64,000 nucleotides of DNA from Pseudomonas citronellolis (lineage in GTDB: Bacteria; Pseudomonadota; Gammaproteobacteria; Pseudomonadales; Pseudomonadaceae), in assembly GCF_900112375.1 (NCBI RefSeq), contig NZ_FOLS01000019.1, forward strand, positions 41,675 through 105,674, read 5' to 3'. The position numbers and the translations under genes were made by a program. Under the pieces are notes generated by a model. It was not told where the DNA came from. It made no database searches and saw only the letters and a program-made list of their open reading frames with translations. This document shows positions 26,155 to 34,583 of this stretch, in pieces. Each line of letters begins with the position of its first letter. The first letter of the stretch is position 1.

Positions 26155-27033
26155 ATGACCGCCGCCTCCGCGTTGTCCGGCAGCAGCCAGCCCCTGAAGG
26201 GCATCCTTCTGGTGGTGCTGGCCACCTCGCTGTTCTCCACCCACGACGCCCTGTCCAAGTACCTCTCCGGTTTCTACCCGATCCTGCTGGTGGTCTGGGC
26301 CCGTTACGTGGTGCACACGCTGCTGATGGCCGGCATCTTCCTGCCGCAGTCGGGCCTGCGCGTGCTGCGTACCCGCCGGCCGGGGCTGCAGACTTTGCGC
26401 GCGTTGTGTCTGCTGGGCACCAGCCTGCTGTTCACCACCGGCCTGCAGTACATCCCCCTGGCCGAGGCCACGGCGGTCAACTTCCTCGCCCCACTGATGG
26501 TCACCGCGCTGTCGGTGCCGCTGCTGCACGAGAAGGTCAGCGCCGGGCAATGGGCCGCGGTGAGCCTGGGCTTCGCCGGGGTGCTGGCGATCGTCCATCC
26601 CGGCGGTGAGTTGTTCACCCCGGCGGTGTTGCTGCCGCTGGGTTCGGCGCTGTGCTTCTGCTTCTATCAGCTGCTGACGCGCAAGCTGGCGGCGGTGGAC
26701 AGCCCGACCACCAGCAACTTCTTCGCCGGCCTGCTGAACACCGCGCTGACCACGGCGATGGTGCCCTTCGTCTGGCACACCCCGAGCCTTGGCCATGCGC
26801 TGCTGATGCTTGCCCTGGGCACCTGCGGCATGTCCGCCCACCTGTTCCTCACCCAGGCCTTCCGCCACGCCGCGCCGGCGCTGTTGGCGCCCTTCGGTTA
26901 CTGCCAGATCGTCTTCGCCGGGGTGATCGGCTGGCTGGTCTTCAGCCACGTGCCGAGCGCCAGTGCCCTGGTGGGGATTGCAGTGATCTGCCTGAGCGGG
27001 TTGGCGGCGGCCTGGATGCAGCGGCGGGGGTGA
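26155..27033 (+). CDS. EamA/DMT-superfamily transporter (10 TM)
   Basis: The 292-aa protein has ten hydrophobic segments in two EamA repeats: the first about 17-145 (ILLVVLATSLFSTHDALSKY and LAEATAVNFLAPLMVTALSV), the second about 155-285 (VLLPLGSALCFCFYQLLTRK and LAPFGYCQIVFAGVIGWLVF). RhaT/EamA proteins export or import metabolites such as amino acids, sugars or organic acids. The substrate is not known. Position after the TIM-barrel gene and near the porin suggests a transport role in the same pathway. Confidence 0.9.
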   Translation: MTAASALSGSSQPLKGILLVVLATSLFSTHDALSKYLSGFYPILLVVWARYVVHTLLMAGIFLPQSGLRVLRTRRPGLQTLRALCLLGTSLLFTTGLQYIPLAEATAVNFLAPLMVTALSVPLLHEKVSAGQWAAVSLGFAGVLAIVHPGGELFTPAVLLPLGSALCFCFYQLLTRKLAAVDSPTTSNFFAGLLNTALTTAMVPFVWHTPSLGHALLMLALGTCGMSAHLFLTQAFRHAAPALLAPFGYCQIVFAGVIGWLVFSHVPSASALVGIAVICLSGLAAAWMQRRG

Positions 27034-27041
27034 GGGGGCCG

Positions 27042-27330
27042 TGTAGGAGCGAGCTTGCTCGCGAAGGGAGTTTTCCGGTGGCGTCGGTGCTGGGTTCAAG
27101 AGCCCCTCACCCCAACCCTCTCCCAGAGGGAGAGGGGGCTGTCCTGAGCCGCCGGGAAGTCTGGAGTCATCCTGATATTCCTGGAGCGTAGGGTGCATAA
27201 CCGTTCGCGGTTATCCGCCTCCGTCCGTGCCACCGATGCGTCCGGCGGGGCCGGTGAATCCAATCGCGGACGGAGTCCGCTCCTACGTCCGTGCTTCCTG
27301 GAACCGTAGGAGCGGACTCTGTCCGCGATT
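27042..27330. repeat. REP-rich gap (27034-27546)
   Basis: There is a GTAGGAGCGAGC REP at 27042-27065, a CCCTCTCCC-type element at about 27104-27140 and a GTAGGG hairpin at 27188-27219. Two GCGGACGGAGTCCGCTCCTAC-type elements in opposite orientation lie at about 27265-27330. From 27331 to 27530 I see only weakly structured DNA leading to the toxin-antitoxin promoter, which is AT-richer (ATTGGTAAATGGTAAC just before the Shine-Dalgarno). Confidence 0.83.
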
Positions 27331-27546
27331 TTCCGCTGCGGGGCGTCGGACCTGGGCTCTCGCGATGTAGGCAGCTTCCGTTTCTTCTCCAGGGTGATAG
27401 CCAGGTGTGCAGCAGCGCACCCCGGGCAGGCGCCCGGCAACCGTACTTTCTCCCCCTCGCACAGACGCCGGTGAGGGGGATTCCATTCCCGAAGCAGCAC
27501 TCGCCTCGTCTGAGACCTATTGGTAAATGGTAACGAGGAGGTTACT

Positions 27547-27885
27547 ATGGCGGCCATAGAGGTGGTCGAGTATGTCCGGGAAGACGCGTCCTGCCCCTAT
27601 CAGGAGTGGTTCGACTCCCTGCATTTCCAGGCGGCGGCCAAGGTTGCCACCGCCAAGGTGCGCATGGCGGTGGGCAACACCTCCAACGTTGGCATCGGCG
27701 AATACCGCATCGACTGGGGGCCGGGCTACCGGATCTACCTGGCGAGGGACGGCGAGGCGCTCATCGTGCTGTTCGGTGGTGGCAGCAAGGCCGGCCAGGC
27801 AGCGGATATCCGCAAGGCGAAGGCGCTGCATGCCGAGTACAAGCAACGGAAGAAGGCCCGGTTCGGGCCGCAGATGAGAGGGTGA
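27547..27885 (+). CDS. RelE/HigB-superfamily toxin (phage Gp49-like)
   Basis: The 112-aa basic protein has ATG 27547 preceded by a strong AGGAGG. Features are the Gp49/HigB-type N-terminus (IEVVEYVREDASCPYQEWFD), the core GEYRIDWGPGYRIYLARDG with a beta-sheet RNase fold, and the C-terminal LFGGGSKAGQAADIRKAKAL. Family members are ribosome-dependent mRNA endonucleases. The antitoxin gene follows 5 bp later, the reversed toxin-antitoxin order seen in higBA-like modules. The module is set among REPs between two catabolic units, so it is probably an acquired addiction cassette. Confidence 0.9.
   Translation: MAAIEVVEYVREDASCPYQEWFDSLHFQAAAKVATAKVRMAVGNTSNVGIGEYRIDWGPGYRIYLARDGEALIVLFGGGSKAGQAADIRKAKALHAEYKQRKKARFGPQMRG
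27547..27885 (+). promoter_or_regulatory. Start-deciding Shine-Dalgarno for the toxin gene lies just upstream (27536-27543)
   Basis: GAGGAGG sits immediately before TTACTATGG. It selects ATG 27547 over an in-frame start 9 codons upstream, whose peptide (MVNGNEEVT) has no family counterpart. Confidence 0.6.
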
Positions 27886-27890
27886 TTCCA

Positions 27891-28214
27891 ATGGCACTGA
27901 CCAGGGATTTCAAACAGACCGTCGTCGCGCGGGTGCAGCGCGAACCGGCATTTGCCACCGCGCTGCTCGACGAGGCCGCTTCGCTGTTCCTCAACGGCGA
28001 GCCGGACGCCGCGCGCCTGATCCTCCGCGATCTGGTCAACGCCACCCTGGGCTTCGAGCGCCTGGCGCTGGAGACGGAACGGCCGAGCAAAAGCCTGCAC
28101 CGCATGCTGTCGGCCTCGGGCAACCCGGGCATGGACAACCTGGCGGCGATCTTCGATGCCCTGCGCCGCACCCTGGGGGTGGAAATCCAGGTGCGGGCGG
28201 TGCATGTCGCCTGA
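27891..28214 (+). CDS. HigA-like XRE-type antitoxin
   Basis: The 107-aa protein is in the Gp49-partner antidote family. The N-terminal half (MALTRDFKQTVVARVQREPA) leads to a helix-turn-helix region around residues 55-95 (LETERPSKSLHRMLSASGNP; MDNLAAIFDALRRTLGVEIQ), as in putative addiction-module antidote proteins. It would neutralise the 27547-27885 toxin and repress the shared promoter. A strong bidirectional terminator lies 12 bp downstream. Confidence 0.88.
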   Translation: MALTRDFKQTVVARVQREPAFATALLDEAASLFLNGEPDAARLILRDLVNATLGFERLALETERPSKSLHRMLSASGNPGMDNLAAIFDALRRTLGVEIQVRAVHVA

Positions 28215-28226
28215 CGCCGCCCCAAG

Positions 28227-28254
28227 AAAAAAGGCCCCTGCTGGGGCCTTTTTT
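28227..28254. terminator. Bidirectional intrinsic terminator
   Basis: AAAAAA-GGCCCC-TGCT-GGGGCC-TTTTTT is a symmetric hairpin with A- and T-tracts on both sides. It ends the toxin-antitoxin operon on the plus strand and the MHS transporter gene (stop at 28275) on the minus strand. Confidence 0.93.
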
Positions 28255-28274
28255 CATTCTCGGGCATTACCTGT

Positions 28275-29651
28275 TCAGTGGCTCGCCACCCGCAGGCTGT
28301 TCTGCCGCGCGCTGTCGTAGGCGGCTTTTTCCAGCGGCTTGGCGTCAGGCTTTCCCAGGTCTTCCATCGGCAGGCGGTGGGTTTCCGGGGCCAGGTAGGC
28401 GGCGAAGGCGCACAGGCAGGTGATGAGGAAGGCCAGGCTGCCGATCAGCATCGGGACGTTGTCCGAGCCGGGCGGGGCGACGGCGGCGAACAGCGCCGGC
28501 AGCATGGCGGTGAGCATGGTGCCGATGTTCTGCGCGATGGCCATGGCCGAGACGCGGTAGCGGGTCTGGAACAGCTCCGGGTAGAAGGACGGGAACACCG
28601 CGTTGTAGCCCTGGTACACCAGGCCCCACATCAGCAGCGACATGACGAAGGCCAGCGGCACGTTCTGGATGCTGATGGCGTACAGGTAGCCGAAGGCGAG
28701 CAGGCCCGAACCCAGGGCGCCAAAGATCAGCGTCGGGCGGCGGCCGATGCGGTCGGAGAGGTTGCCGACGAAGGGAATGGCCAGCACCGCGACAATATTG
28801 CCCACCACCGGGATCCACAGGTACACGCTCTTGTCGAAGCCGATGCCGTAGGCCGGCTGCACCGCGTAGGCCGCGCCGAAGATGGTGGCCACCACCGGGA
28901 TCACGTTCATCAGCGACATGACCATCACCAGCAGCATCTGCTTCCAGCTGTTGCGGAAGGCCTCGGAGATCGGCGACTTGGCCACCTGCTGCTTGGCTTC
29001 TTCGTTGACGAAGGCCGGGGTCTCGTGGACTTCGCGGCGGATGATCAGGCCGGCGATCAGCACCACGGCGCTGAGCAGGAAGGGAATCCGCCAGCCCCAG
29101 GCGTTGAAGGCGTCGTTGGGCATGAAGTAGGCCAGCGGCAGGAACACCGCGGCGGCCATCACCTGGCCGGCCTGCACGCCTTGCAGGGTGTAGCTGGCGA
29201 AGTAGCCGCGGCGGCCGAAGGGCGCGTGCTCGAGGATCATCGAGCTGGCCCCGGAGATTTCCCCGGCCACGGCGAAGCCCTGCACCAGGCGCAGCACCAC
29301 CAGCAGCGCCGGGGCGAGGAAGCCGACGTCGTGGTAGGTCGGCAGCAGGCCCACGGCCATGGTCGACAGGCCCATCATGAACATGCACAGCAGCAGCACG
29401 TTCTTGCGCCCGCGGGTATCACCCCAGTGGCCGAGGAAGAAGGCGCCGATCGGGCGGGCCAGGTAGCCCACGCCGTAGGTCGCCAGCGAGGCGACGATGG
29501 CCATCTTCGGGTCGGAGGAGGGGAAGAACAGCTGCGGGAAGATCAGCGCAGCGGCCTGGGCGTAGATGAAGAAGTCGTAGTACTCGAGAGCCGAGCCGAT
29601 CCAGCCACTGGCGGTGGCTTTCTTGGCTTGGGAGCTGGAGGAAGTCGCCAT
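28275..29651 (-). CDS. MFS transporter, metabolite:H+ symporter (MHS) family, shikimate-permease-like
   Basis: The 458-aa protein has twelve TMs. It starts at ATG 29651 after GGAGA. MHS signatures are GSALEYYDFFIYAQAAAL, GYLARPIGAFFLGHWGDTRGR and RLVQGFAVAGEISGASSMIL. ShiA- and ProP-type MHS proteins import organic acids or osmolytes by proton symport. Because it is divergent from quiC, the dehydroshikimate dehydratase gene, uptake of quinate, shikimate or a related hydroaromatic acid is likely. A 15-bp PcaR/IclR-type operator lies 62 bp upstream of the start. Confidence 0.92.
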   Translation of the reverse strand: MATSSSSQAKKATASGWIGSALEYYDFFIYAQAAALIFPQLFFPSSDPKMAIVASLATYGVGYLARPIGAFFLGHWGDTRGRKNVLLLCMFMMGLSTMAVGLLPTYHDVGFLAPALLVVLRLVQGFAVAGEISGASSMILEHAPFGRRGYFASYTLQGVQAGQVMAAAVFLPLAYFMPNDAFNAWGWRIPFLLSAVVLIAGLIIRREVHETPAFVNEEAKQQVAKSPISEAFRNSWKQMLLVMVMSLMNVIPVVATIFGAAYAVQPAYGIGFDKSVYLWIPVVGNIVAVLAIPFVGNLSDRIGRRPTLIFGALGSGLLAFGYLYAISIQNVPLAFVMSLLMWGLVYQGYNAVFPSFYPELFQTRYRVSAMAIAQNIGTMLTAMLPALFAAVAPPGSDNVPMLIGSLAFLITCLCAFAAYLAPETHRLPMEDLGKPDAKPLEKAAYDSARQNSLRVASH

Positions 29652-29712
29652 CGTTGTCTCCGGTTCTTGTTGTTGTCGGTGCCTGCCCGGGCACCGCGCC
29701 CTTCGGGGGCGT

Positions 29713-29727
29713 GTGCGCTGATCGAAC
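29713..29727 (-). promoter_or_regulatory. PcaR/IclR-type operator upstream of the MHS transporter gene
   Basis: On the minus strand the site reads GTTCGATCAGCGCAC. From memory the PcaR consensus is GTTCGATAATCGCAC, giving 12 of 15 matches. Its twin, GTTCGCTGATCGAAC, is at 30003 upstream of quiC. Both lie in the 529-bp divergent gap 29652-30180, which otherwise shows no gene. Confidence 0.62.
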
Positions 29728-30002
29728 AGGGGCACTGAGGTCGTCGCTAAGGCCCCTGGCCGGGGCCCGTGTCGGAAATGCGCCGGGCGGCGCGGCTCAG
29801 GGCTGGGGGCGAGCCGGCGTTCGTGTTGGGCTGGAGACGGCGGCGGTGAGGAGGCGTGCAGTCAACATGGGCAGGGACTCTTGTTGAAATTGTTATAGGG
29901 CAAGGCGTCTCGCGGGCCAGGGGAGGCATGGCCCTGGTGTGTCGCGGTGAATCCATGGTCGGCCACTGGACGAAAAACCGTCAATTCGCTGATCGGCCTT
30001 TT

Positions 30003-30039
30003 GTTCGCTGATCGAACACAAAACTAACTGGTTCGTACA
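30003..30039 (+). promoter_or_regulatory. Composite operator upstream of quiC
   Basis: GTTCGCTGATCGAAC (30003-30017; 15-bp near-palindrome) is followed after 7 bp by TAACTGGTTCGTACA (30025-30039). This is the same two-part layout as at 22725-22760. A half copy (TTCGCTGATCGG) lies at about 29984. The site is about 140 bp before the quiC start. Confidence 0.62.
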
Positions 30040-30180
30040 ATTTGCCTTGCCGCTGGAAAATACCCTGCGAATAATCCAATGACCAGCCGTGCGTCCTACG
30101 GCTGGCGATATTTCCGAAGGTCGCCGACAGCCGGCGGCCAGGCCATGGCTCGCAGAAGCCAGCAGCACAGGAGCCCCAGC

Positions 30181-32091
30181 ATGCAGCGCTCGATCGCCAC
30201 CGTCTCCCTGAGCGGTACCCTGCCCGAGAAACTCGAAGCCATCGCCGCCGCCGGCTTCGACGGCGTGGAGATATTCGAAAACGACCTCCTGTACTACGAC
30301 GGCAGCCCGCGCGACGTGCGCCAGATGTGCGCCGACCTGAATCTGGCTATCACCCTGTTCCAGCCCTTCCGCGACTTCGAGGGCTGCCGCCGCGAGCGCC
30401 TGGCGCGCAACCTGGAGCGCGCCGAGCGCAAGTTCGACCTGATGCAGGAACTGGGCACCGACCTGGTGCTGGTGTGCAGCAACACCGTCGCCGATTCCCT
30501 GGGCGAGCGCGACATTCTCGTCGACGACCTCCGCGAGCTGGCCGAGCGCGCCGGCAAGCGCGGCCTGCGCATCGGCTACGAGGCCCTGGCCTGGGGCCGC
30601 CACGTCAACACCTGGCAGCAGGTCTGGGACCTGGTGAAAGCCGCCGACCACCCGGCCCTGGGCGTGCTGCTGGACAGCTTCCACACCCTGTCGATCAAGG
30701 GCGACCCCAGCGGCATCGCCGACATCCCCGGCGAGAAGATCTTCTTCGTGCAGATGGCCGACGCGCCCGTGCTGGCCATGGACGTGCTGGAGTGGAGCCG
30801 GCATTTCCGCTGCTTCCCCGGCCAGGGCGAGTTCGACCTGGCGGGCTTCCTCGCGCCCATCCTGCGCAGCGGCTACAAGGGCCCGCTGTCGCTGGAAATC
30901 TTCAACGACGGCTTCCGCGCCGCGCCGACCCGCTCCAACGCCGCCGACGGCCTGCGCTCGCTGCTCTACCTGGAGGAGAAGACGCGCCGCCTGCTGGAGC
31001 AGGACGCCGCGCCCGCCGGCGACCCCGGCATCCTCTTCGCGCCGCCGCCGGCCAGCCGCTACGACGGCGTGGAATTCCTCGAGTTCGCCGTGGACGAAAA
31101 CCTGGGCGCGCGCCTGGGCAACTGGCTGGAGAAGCTCGGCTTCGCCCGCGCCGGCGAACACCGCTCCAAGGCGGTGAGCCTGCTGCGCCAGGGCGACATC
31201 AACATCGTGCTCAACGCCGAGCCGTACTCCTTCGCCCACAACTTCTTCGAGGCCCACGGCCCCTCGCTGTGCGCCACCGCCCTGCGGGTGCGCGACGGCG
31301 CCCAGGCCCTGGAGCGCGCCCAGGCCTTCCGTGGCCAGCCGTTCCGCGGCCTGGTCGGCCCCAACGAGCGCGAGGTGCCCGCGGTGCGCGCCCCCGATGG
31401 CAGCCTGATCTACCTGGTGGAGCCGGGCGCGCCGGGGCAGACCATCTACGACAGCGACTTCCGCCTCGACGCCCAGGCCCGCGCCAGCGGCAACCTGCAG
31501 CGCATCGACCACATGGCCATGGCCCTGCCGGCCGACAGCCTGGACAGCTGGGTGCTGTTCTACAAGGCGCTGTTCGACTTCGAGGCCGACGACGAGGTGG
31601 TCCTGCCCGACCCCTACGGCCTGGTGAAAAGCCGCGCCATCCGCAGCCGCTGCGGCAGCCTGCGCCTGCCGCTGAACATCTCGGAGAACCGCAACACCGC
31701 CATTTCCCACGCGCTGTCCAGCTACCGCGGCTCGGGCGTGCACCACATCGCCTTCGCCTGCGAGGACATCTTTGCCGAGGTCACCCGCGCCAAGCAGGCC
31801 GGGGTGCCGCTGCTGGACATCCCGCTGAACTACTACGACGACCTGGCGGCGCGCTTCGACTTCGACGACGAGTTCCTCAGCGAACTGGCCTACTTCAACG
31901 TGCTCTACGACCGCGACGCCCAGGGCGGCGAGCTGTTCCACGTCTACACCGAGCCGTTCGAGGGGCGCTTCTTCTTCGAAATCCTCCAGCGCAGGAACGG
32001 CTATGCCGGCTACGGCGCGGCCAACGTCGCCGTGCGCCTGGCGGCCATGGCCCAGGCGCGCAGCGGCGCCGCGCGCAAGCCCAAGCTGTAG
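30181..32091 (+). CDS. quiC: 3-Dehydroshikimate dehydratase fused to an HPPD-like domain (QuiC1 type)
   Basis: The 636-aa two-domain enzyme starts at ATG 30181 after AGGAG. Residues 1-270 form a TIM barrel with metal ligands Glu134 (RIGYEALAWG), Asp165 (GVLLDSFHTL), Gln191 (FFVQMADAP) and Glu239 (PLSLEIFNDG). These are the positions reported for Pseudomonas QuiC1 as I recall them. Residues about 290-620 form two glyoxalase/HPPD-type modules (RIDHMAMALP; GVHHIAFAC; FEGRFFFEILQRR). The enzyme converts 3-dehydroshikimate to protocatechuate, entering the beta-ketoadipate pathway. The divergent MHS transporter and downstream TetR genes match the P. aeruginosa arrangement. Confidence 0.94.
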   Translation: MQRSIATVSLSGTLPEKLEAIAAAGFDGVEIFENDLLYYDGSPRDVRQMCADLNLAITLFQPFRDFEGCRRERLARNLERAERKFDLMQELGTDLVLVCSNTVADSLGERDILVDDLRELAERAGKRGLRIGYEALAWGRHVNTWQQVWDLVKAADHPALGVLLDSFHTLSIKGDPSGIADIPGEKIFFVQMADAPVLAMDVLEWSRHFRCFPGQGEFDLAGFLAPILRSGYKGPLSLEIFNDGFRAAPTRSNAADGLRSLLYLEEKTRRLLEQDAAPAGDPGILFAPPPASRYDGVEFLEFAVDENLGARLGNWLEKLGFARAGEHRSKAVSLLRQGDINIVLNAEPYSFAHNFFEAHGPSLCATALRVRDGAQALERAQAFRGQPFRGLVGPNEREVPAVRAPDGSLIYLVEPGAPGQTIYDSDFRLDAQARASGNLQRIDHMAMALPADSLDSWVLFYKALFDFEADDEVVLPDPYGLVKSRAIRSRCGSLRLPLNISENRNTAISHALSSYRGSGVHHIAFACEDIFAEVTRAKQAGVPLLDIPLNYYDDLAARFDFDDEFLSELAYFNVLYDRDAQGGELFHVYTEPFEGRFFFEILQRRNGYAGYGAANVAVRLAAMAQARSGAARKPKL

Positions 32092-32100
32092 TGCCCGGGG

Positions 32101-32124
32101 GCGGCGCGGCAAGCCCCGCGCCGC
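32101..32124 (+). terminator. GC-rich hairpin after quiC
   Basis: A 9-bp stem (GCGGCGCGG/CCGCGCCGC) begins 10 bp after the quiC stop and is followed by TTCCCTT. It may attenuate transcription into the TetR gene. It lacks a true T-run. Confidence 0.4.
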
Positions 32125-32184
32125 TTCCCTTGGCGGGGTGGCGAGGCCCATAATCGGCGCTCTCCGTGAGGCTGCGAGCCAACC

Positions 32185-32850
32185 ATGCCGAATGTCGTCG
32201 AACCCCTGGACCCCGCCGAAGTGCGTGGCAAGGGCCGCAAGAACAACCCCGAGAAAACCCGCGAGGGCATCCTCCAGGCGGCCATCGCCGAGTTCGTCCA
32301 GCAGGGCCTGTCCGGCGCCCGGGTGGACGCCATCGCCGAGCGCACGCACACCTCCAAGCGGATGATCTACTACTACTTCGGCAGCAAGGAGCAGCTCTAC
32401 GTCGAAGTGCTGGAGAAGCTCTACGGCGACATCCGCCACACCGAGGACAAGCTGCACCTGGCGGAACTGGAGCCGCTGGAGGCGATCCGCCGCACCGTGG
32501 AGTTCGCCTTCGACCACCACGACCGCAACGTCGACTTCGTGCGCATCGTCTCCATCGAGAACATCCACCACGGCGAGTACGTGAAGAAGTCCACGGCGAT
32601 CCGCTCGATGAGCAACAACATGCTGCTGTCGCTGGCCGAGATTCTTCGCCGTGGCGCCGAGCAGGGCCTGTTCCGCGAGGGCATCGACCCGCTGGACCTG
32701 CACCTGTTCATCAGCTCGTTCTGCTTCTACCGCGTATCCAACCGCAACACCTTCGGCGAAATCTTCCAGATCGACCTGGCCGACGAGCAGGTCAAGCAAC
32801 GCCACAAGCAGATGATCTGCGAGGCGGTGCAGCGCTACATCCAGCGCTGA
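32185..32850 (+). CDS. TetR-family regulator of the quinate/shikimate locus
   Basis: The 221-aa protein has an N-terminal HTH: EKTREGILQAAIAEFVQQGL, then ARVDAIAERTHTSKRMIYYY, then FGSKEQLYVEVLEKLYGDI. The all-alpha C-terminal domain contains FVRIVSIENIHHGEYVKKS. It is 93 bp downstream of quiC on the same strand and matches the position of the TetR gene after quiC in P. aeruginosa. It would respond to a pathway metabolite. A possible target is TAAC-N6-GWACA (22746, 30025, and 40994 on the minus strand). Its 3' end overlaps the convergent flavoprotein gene by 59 bp. Confidence 0.9.
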   Translation: MPNVVEPLDPAEVRGKGRKNNPEKTREGILQAAIAEFVQQGLSGARVDAIAERTHTSKRMIYYYFGSKEQLYVEVLEKLYGDIRHTEDKLHLAELEPLEAIRRTVEFAFDHHDRNVDFVRIVSIENIHHGEYVKKSTAIRSMSNNMLLSLAEILRRGAEQGLFREGIDPLDLHLFISSFCFYRVSNRNTFGEIFQIDLADEQVKQRHKQMICEAVQRYIQR

Positions 32851-34528
32851 GCCCGGCCAGCTCCAGGCCGGCGAGGTAGCCGAAGGTCATGCCCGGCCCC
32901 AGGGTGATGCCGCCGCTGGGGTAGTGGCCGGCCATCACGCTGGCCATGTCGTTGCCCACCGCGTACAGCCCCTCGATGGCCGCGCCGCTGCCGTCCAGCA
33001 CCCGCGCGTGGGCGTCGGTGCGCAGGCCGGCGAAGGTGCCGAGGCTGCCGGGCAGCAGCTTCACCGCGTAGAACGGACCTTTTTCCAGGGGCCGCAGCGA
33101 CGGGTTGGGGCGCTGCCGCGCCTCGCCCTGGGCCTTGTTGTAGGCCGAGCGGCCGCGCTGGAAATCCGCGTCCTCGCCCAGCGCCGCGTGTTCGTTGAAG
33201 CGCTCCACCGTCGCCTGCAGTTGCTCGGCGTCGATGCCGCAGCGCGCCGCCAATTGCGCCAGGCTGCGGGCCTTGACCAGGTAGCCGCGGCGCTCGTAGG
33301 GCAGGTCCGGGAAGGGGAATGGCTTCACCCAGCCGATGCCGTAGCGCCGCCGCGCCCGGGCGTCGGCGATCAGCCAGGCCTCGTGAGGCTCGCCCGGCGG
33401 CGTGGCGGCGAACAGGGCGTTCATGAAGTCGTGGTAGCAGTCGGCCTCGTTGGCGAAGCGCCGGCCGTCGCGGCGCACGCAGAGGAAGCCGGGCTTGGCC
33501 CGTTCGATCAGGTGCGGGAAGTGGCCGACGCTGCCGTCGCGGCGCGGCACCAGCGATACCGGCACCCAGGCGCCGGCGTGGGCCAGGTCGTCGCGGACCT
33601 GCGCGCCTACCGACTCGCCCAGGCGCAGGCCGTCGCCGCTGTTCTGCGGCGGCGCGGCGGAATGGTGCTGCCAGCCGTCCGGGGCGTGGGGCATCAGTCG
33701 GGCGATGCGCTCGCGGTCATGGGGGAAGCCACCACAGGCCAGGACCACGCCGCGGCGGGCGCGGAACTCCAGGGTGTCGCTACGCGCACCGGTCACCTTG
33801 CCGCCTTCGCGGAGCAGTTCGTGGATCGGCGTTTGCGTCAGCAACTGCACCTTCAGGTCCAGGGCGCTGCGCAGCAGCCGCGCCACCAGGGCGTTGCCGT
33901 TGACCAACTGCGTGCCGCGCCCGTAGCGCAGGCGCCCATACCAGTGCCGGGCGATGCGCTTGAGCGCGTAGAGCGCGGCTTTCGGCGAGCGTGTGGCGTC
34001 GAGGAAGTTGGCCAGGTCGGCGCCGCCGGCGATGCCCATGCCGGCCAGGCTGACGAGGTCCAGCGGCTCGCGCAGGTGGCGCAGCCAGGGGCCGAGTTCG
34101 CGGCCGTCGTAGGGCTGGGCGCACAGCGAGCGGCCGCCGGCGGCGGAGCCCTCGCCATCGCGCATGTCCGGCATGCGCGTGCCGCTGAAGAACTGCACGG
34201 CGCTGTGACGCTGGAAGAACTCGACCATCTCCGGGCCATGGCGGAGGAAGGCGGCCTGGCGCTCGTCCAGTTGCTCGGTATGGACCTGCGCCTTGAGGTA
34301 GCGCTCTGGCGCGTCGTCCGGCTCGACGCGGCCCTCGGCGAGGGCCAGCGGGTTGCGCGGAATCCACAGCCAGCCGCCGGACCAGGCGCTGGTGCCGCCG
34401 AGCTGCGCGGCCTTTTCCGCGACGACCACGCGCAGGCCGTGGTGCGCGGCGCTGACCGCGGCGGCCAGGCCGGCGGCGCCGGAGCCGATCACCAGGACGT
34501 CGCAGTCGAGGGTTTGCAAGGTGGGCAT
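32792..34528 (-). CDS. KstD-like FAD-dependent dehydrogenase (paralogue 1)
   Basis: The 578-aa flavoprotein of the 3-ketosteroid-delta1-dehydrogenase/fumarate-reductase family has the FAD motif VLVIGSGAAGLAAAVSAAHH. The KstD block GGTSAWSGGWLWIPRNPL follows. A Tyr-containing substrate loop (DCYHDFMNALF) and the C-terminal GHYPSGGITLGPGMTFGYLA supply the active-site Tyr/Gly pair. It should remove two hydrogens alpha,beta to a ring ketone. It is the last gene of the minus-strand aroE-flavoprotein-NIPSNAP-flavoprotein operon. The C-terminal 19 codons are antisense to the TetR gene. The substrate is not a steroid by context; an oxo-cyclohexane carboxylate is proposed. Confidence 0.88.
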   Translation of the reverse strand: MPTLQTLDCDVLVIGSGAAGLAAAVSAAHHGLRVVVAEKAAQLGGTSAWSGGWLWIPRNPLALAEGRVEPDDAPERYLKAQVHTEQLDERQAAFLRHGPEMVEFFQRHSAVQFFSGTRMPDMRDGEGSAAGGRSLCAQPYDGRELGPWLRHLREPLDLVSLAGMGIAGGADLANFLDATRSPKAALYALKRIARHWYGRLRYGRGTQLVNGNALVARLLRSALDLKVQLLTQTPIHELLREGGKVTGARSDTLEFRARRGVVLACGGFPHDRERIARLMPHAPDGWQHHSAAPPQNSGDGLRLGESVGAQVRDDLAHAGAWVPVSLVPRRDGSVGHFPHLIERAKPGFLCVRRDGRRFANEADCYHDFMNALFAATPPGEPHEAWLIADARARRRYGIGWVKPFPFPDLPYERRGYLVKARSLAQLAARCGIDAEQLQATVERFNEHAALGEDADFQRGRSAYNKAQGEARQRPNPSLRPLEKGPFYAVKLLPGSLGTFAGLRTDAHARVLDGSGAAIEGLYAVGNDMASVMAGHYPSGGITLGPGMTFGYLAGLELAGLSAGCSAAPPRRSSACGVA

Positions 34529-34583
34529 GGGCTTTCTCTTGTCGTTATCGGGGCGCGCGGAAGGGCTCCGCGCGCCGGGGCCA

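Larger units (their letters stand above)
27547..28254 (+). other. Toxin-antitoxin operon (higBA-like)
   Basis: The toxin gene precedes the antitoxin gene, with a 5-bp gap, a single upstream promoter region in AT-richer DNA and a hairpin terminator at 28227-28254. The module is bounded on the left by REP elements and on the right by the convergent MHS transporter gene. Confidence 0.82.

Noticed and set aside
29893..32805. A 970-codon open frame opposite quiC and the TetR gene
   Set aside because: It is antisense to QuiC, whose metal ligands are all identified, and shows only repetitive Val/Ala/Gln/Gly composition.
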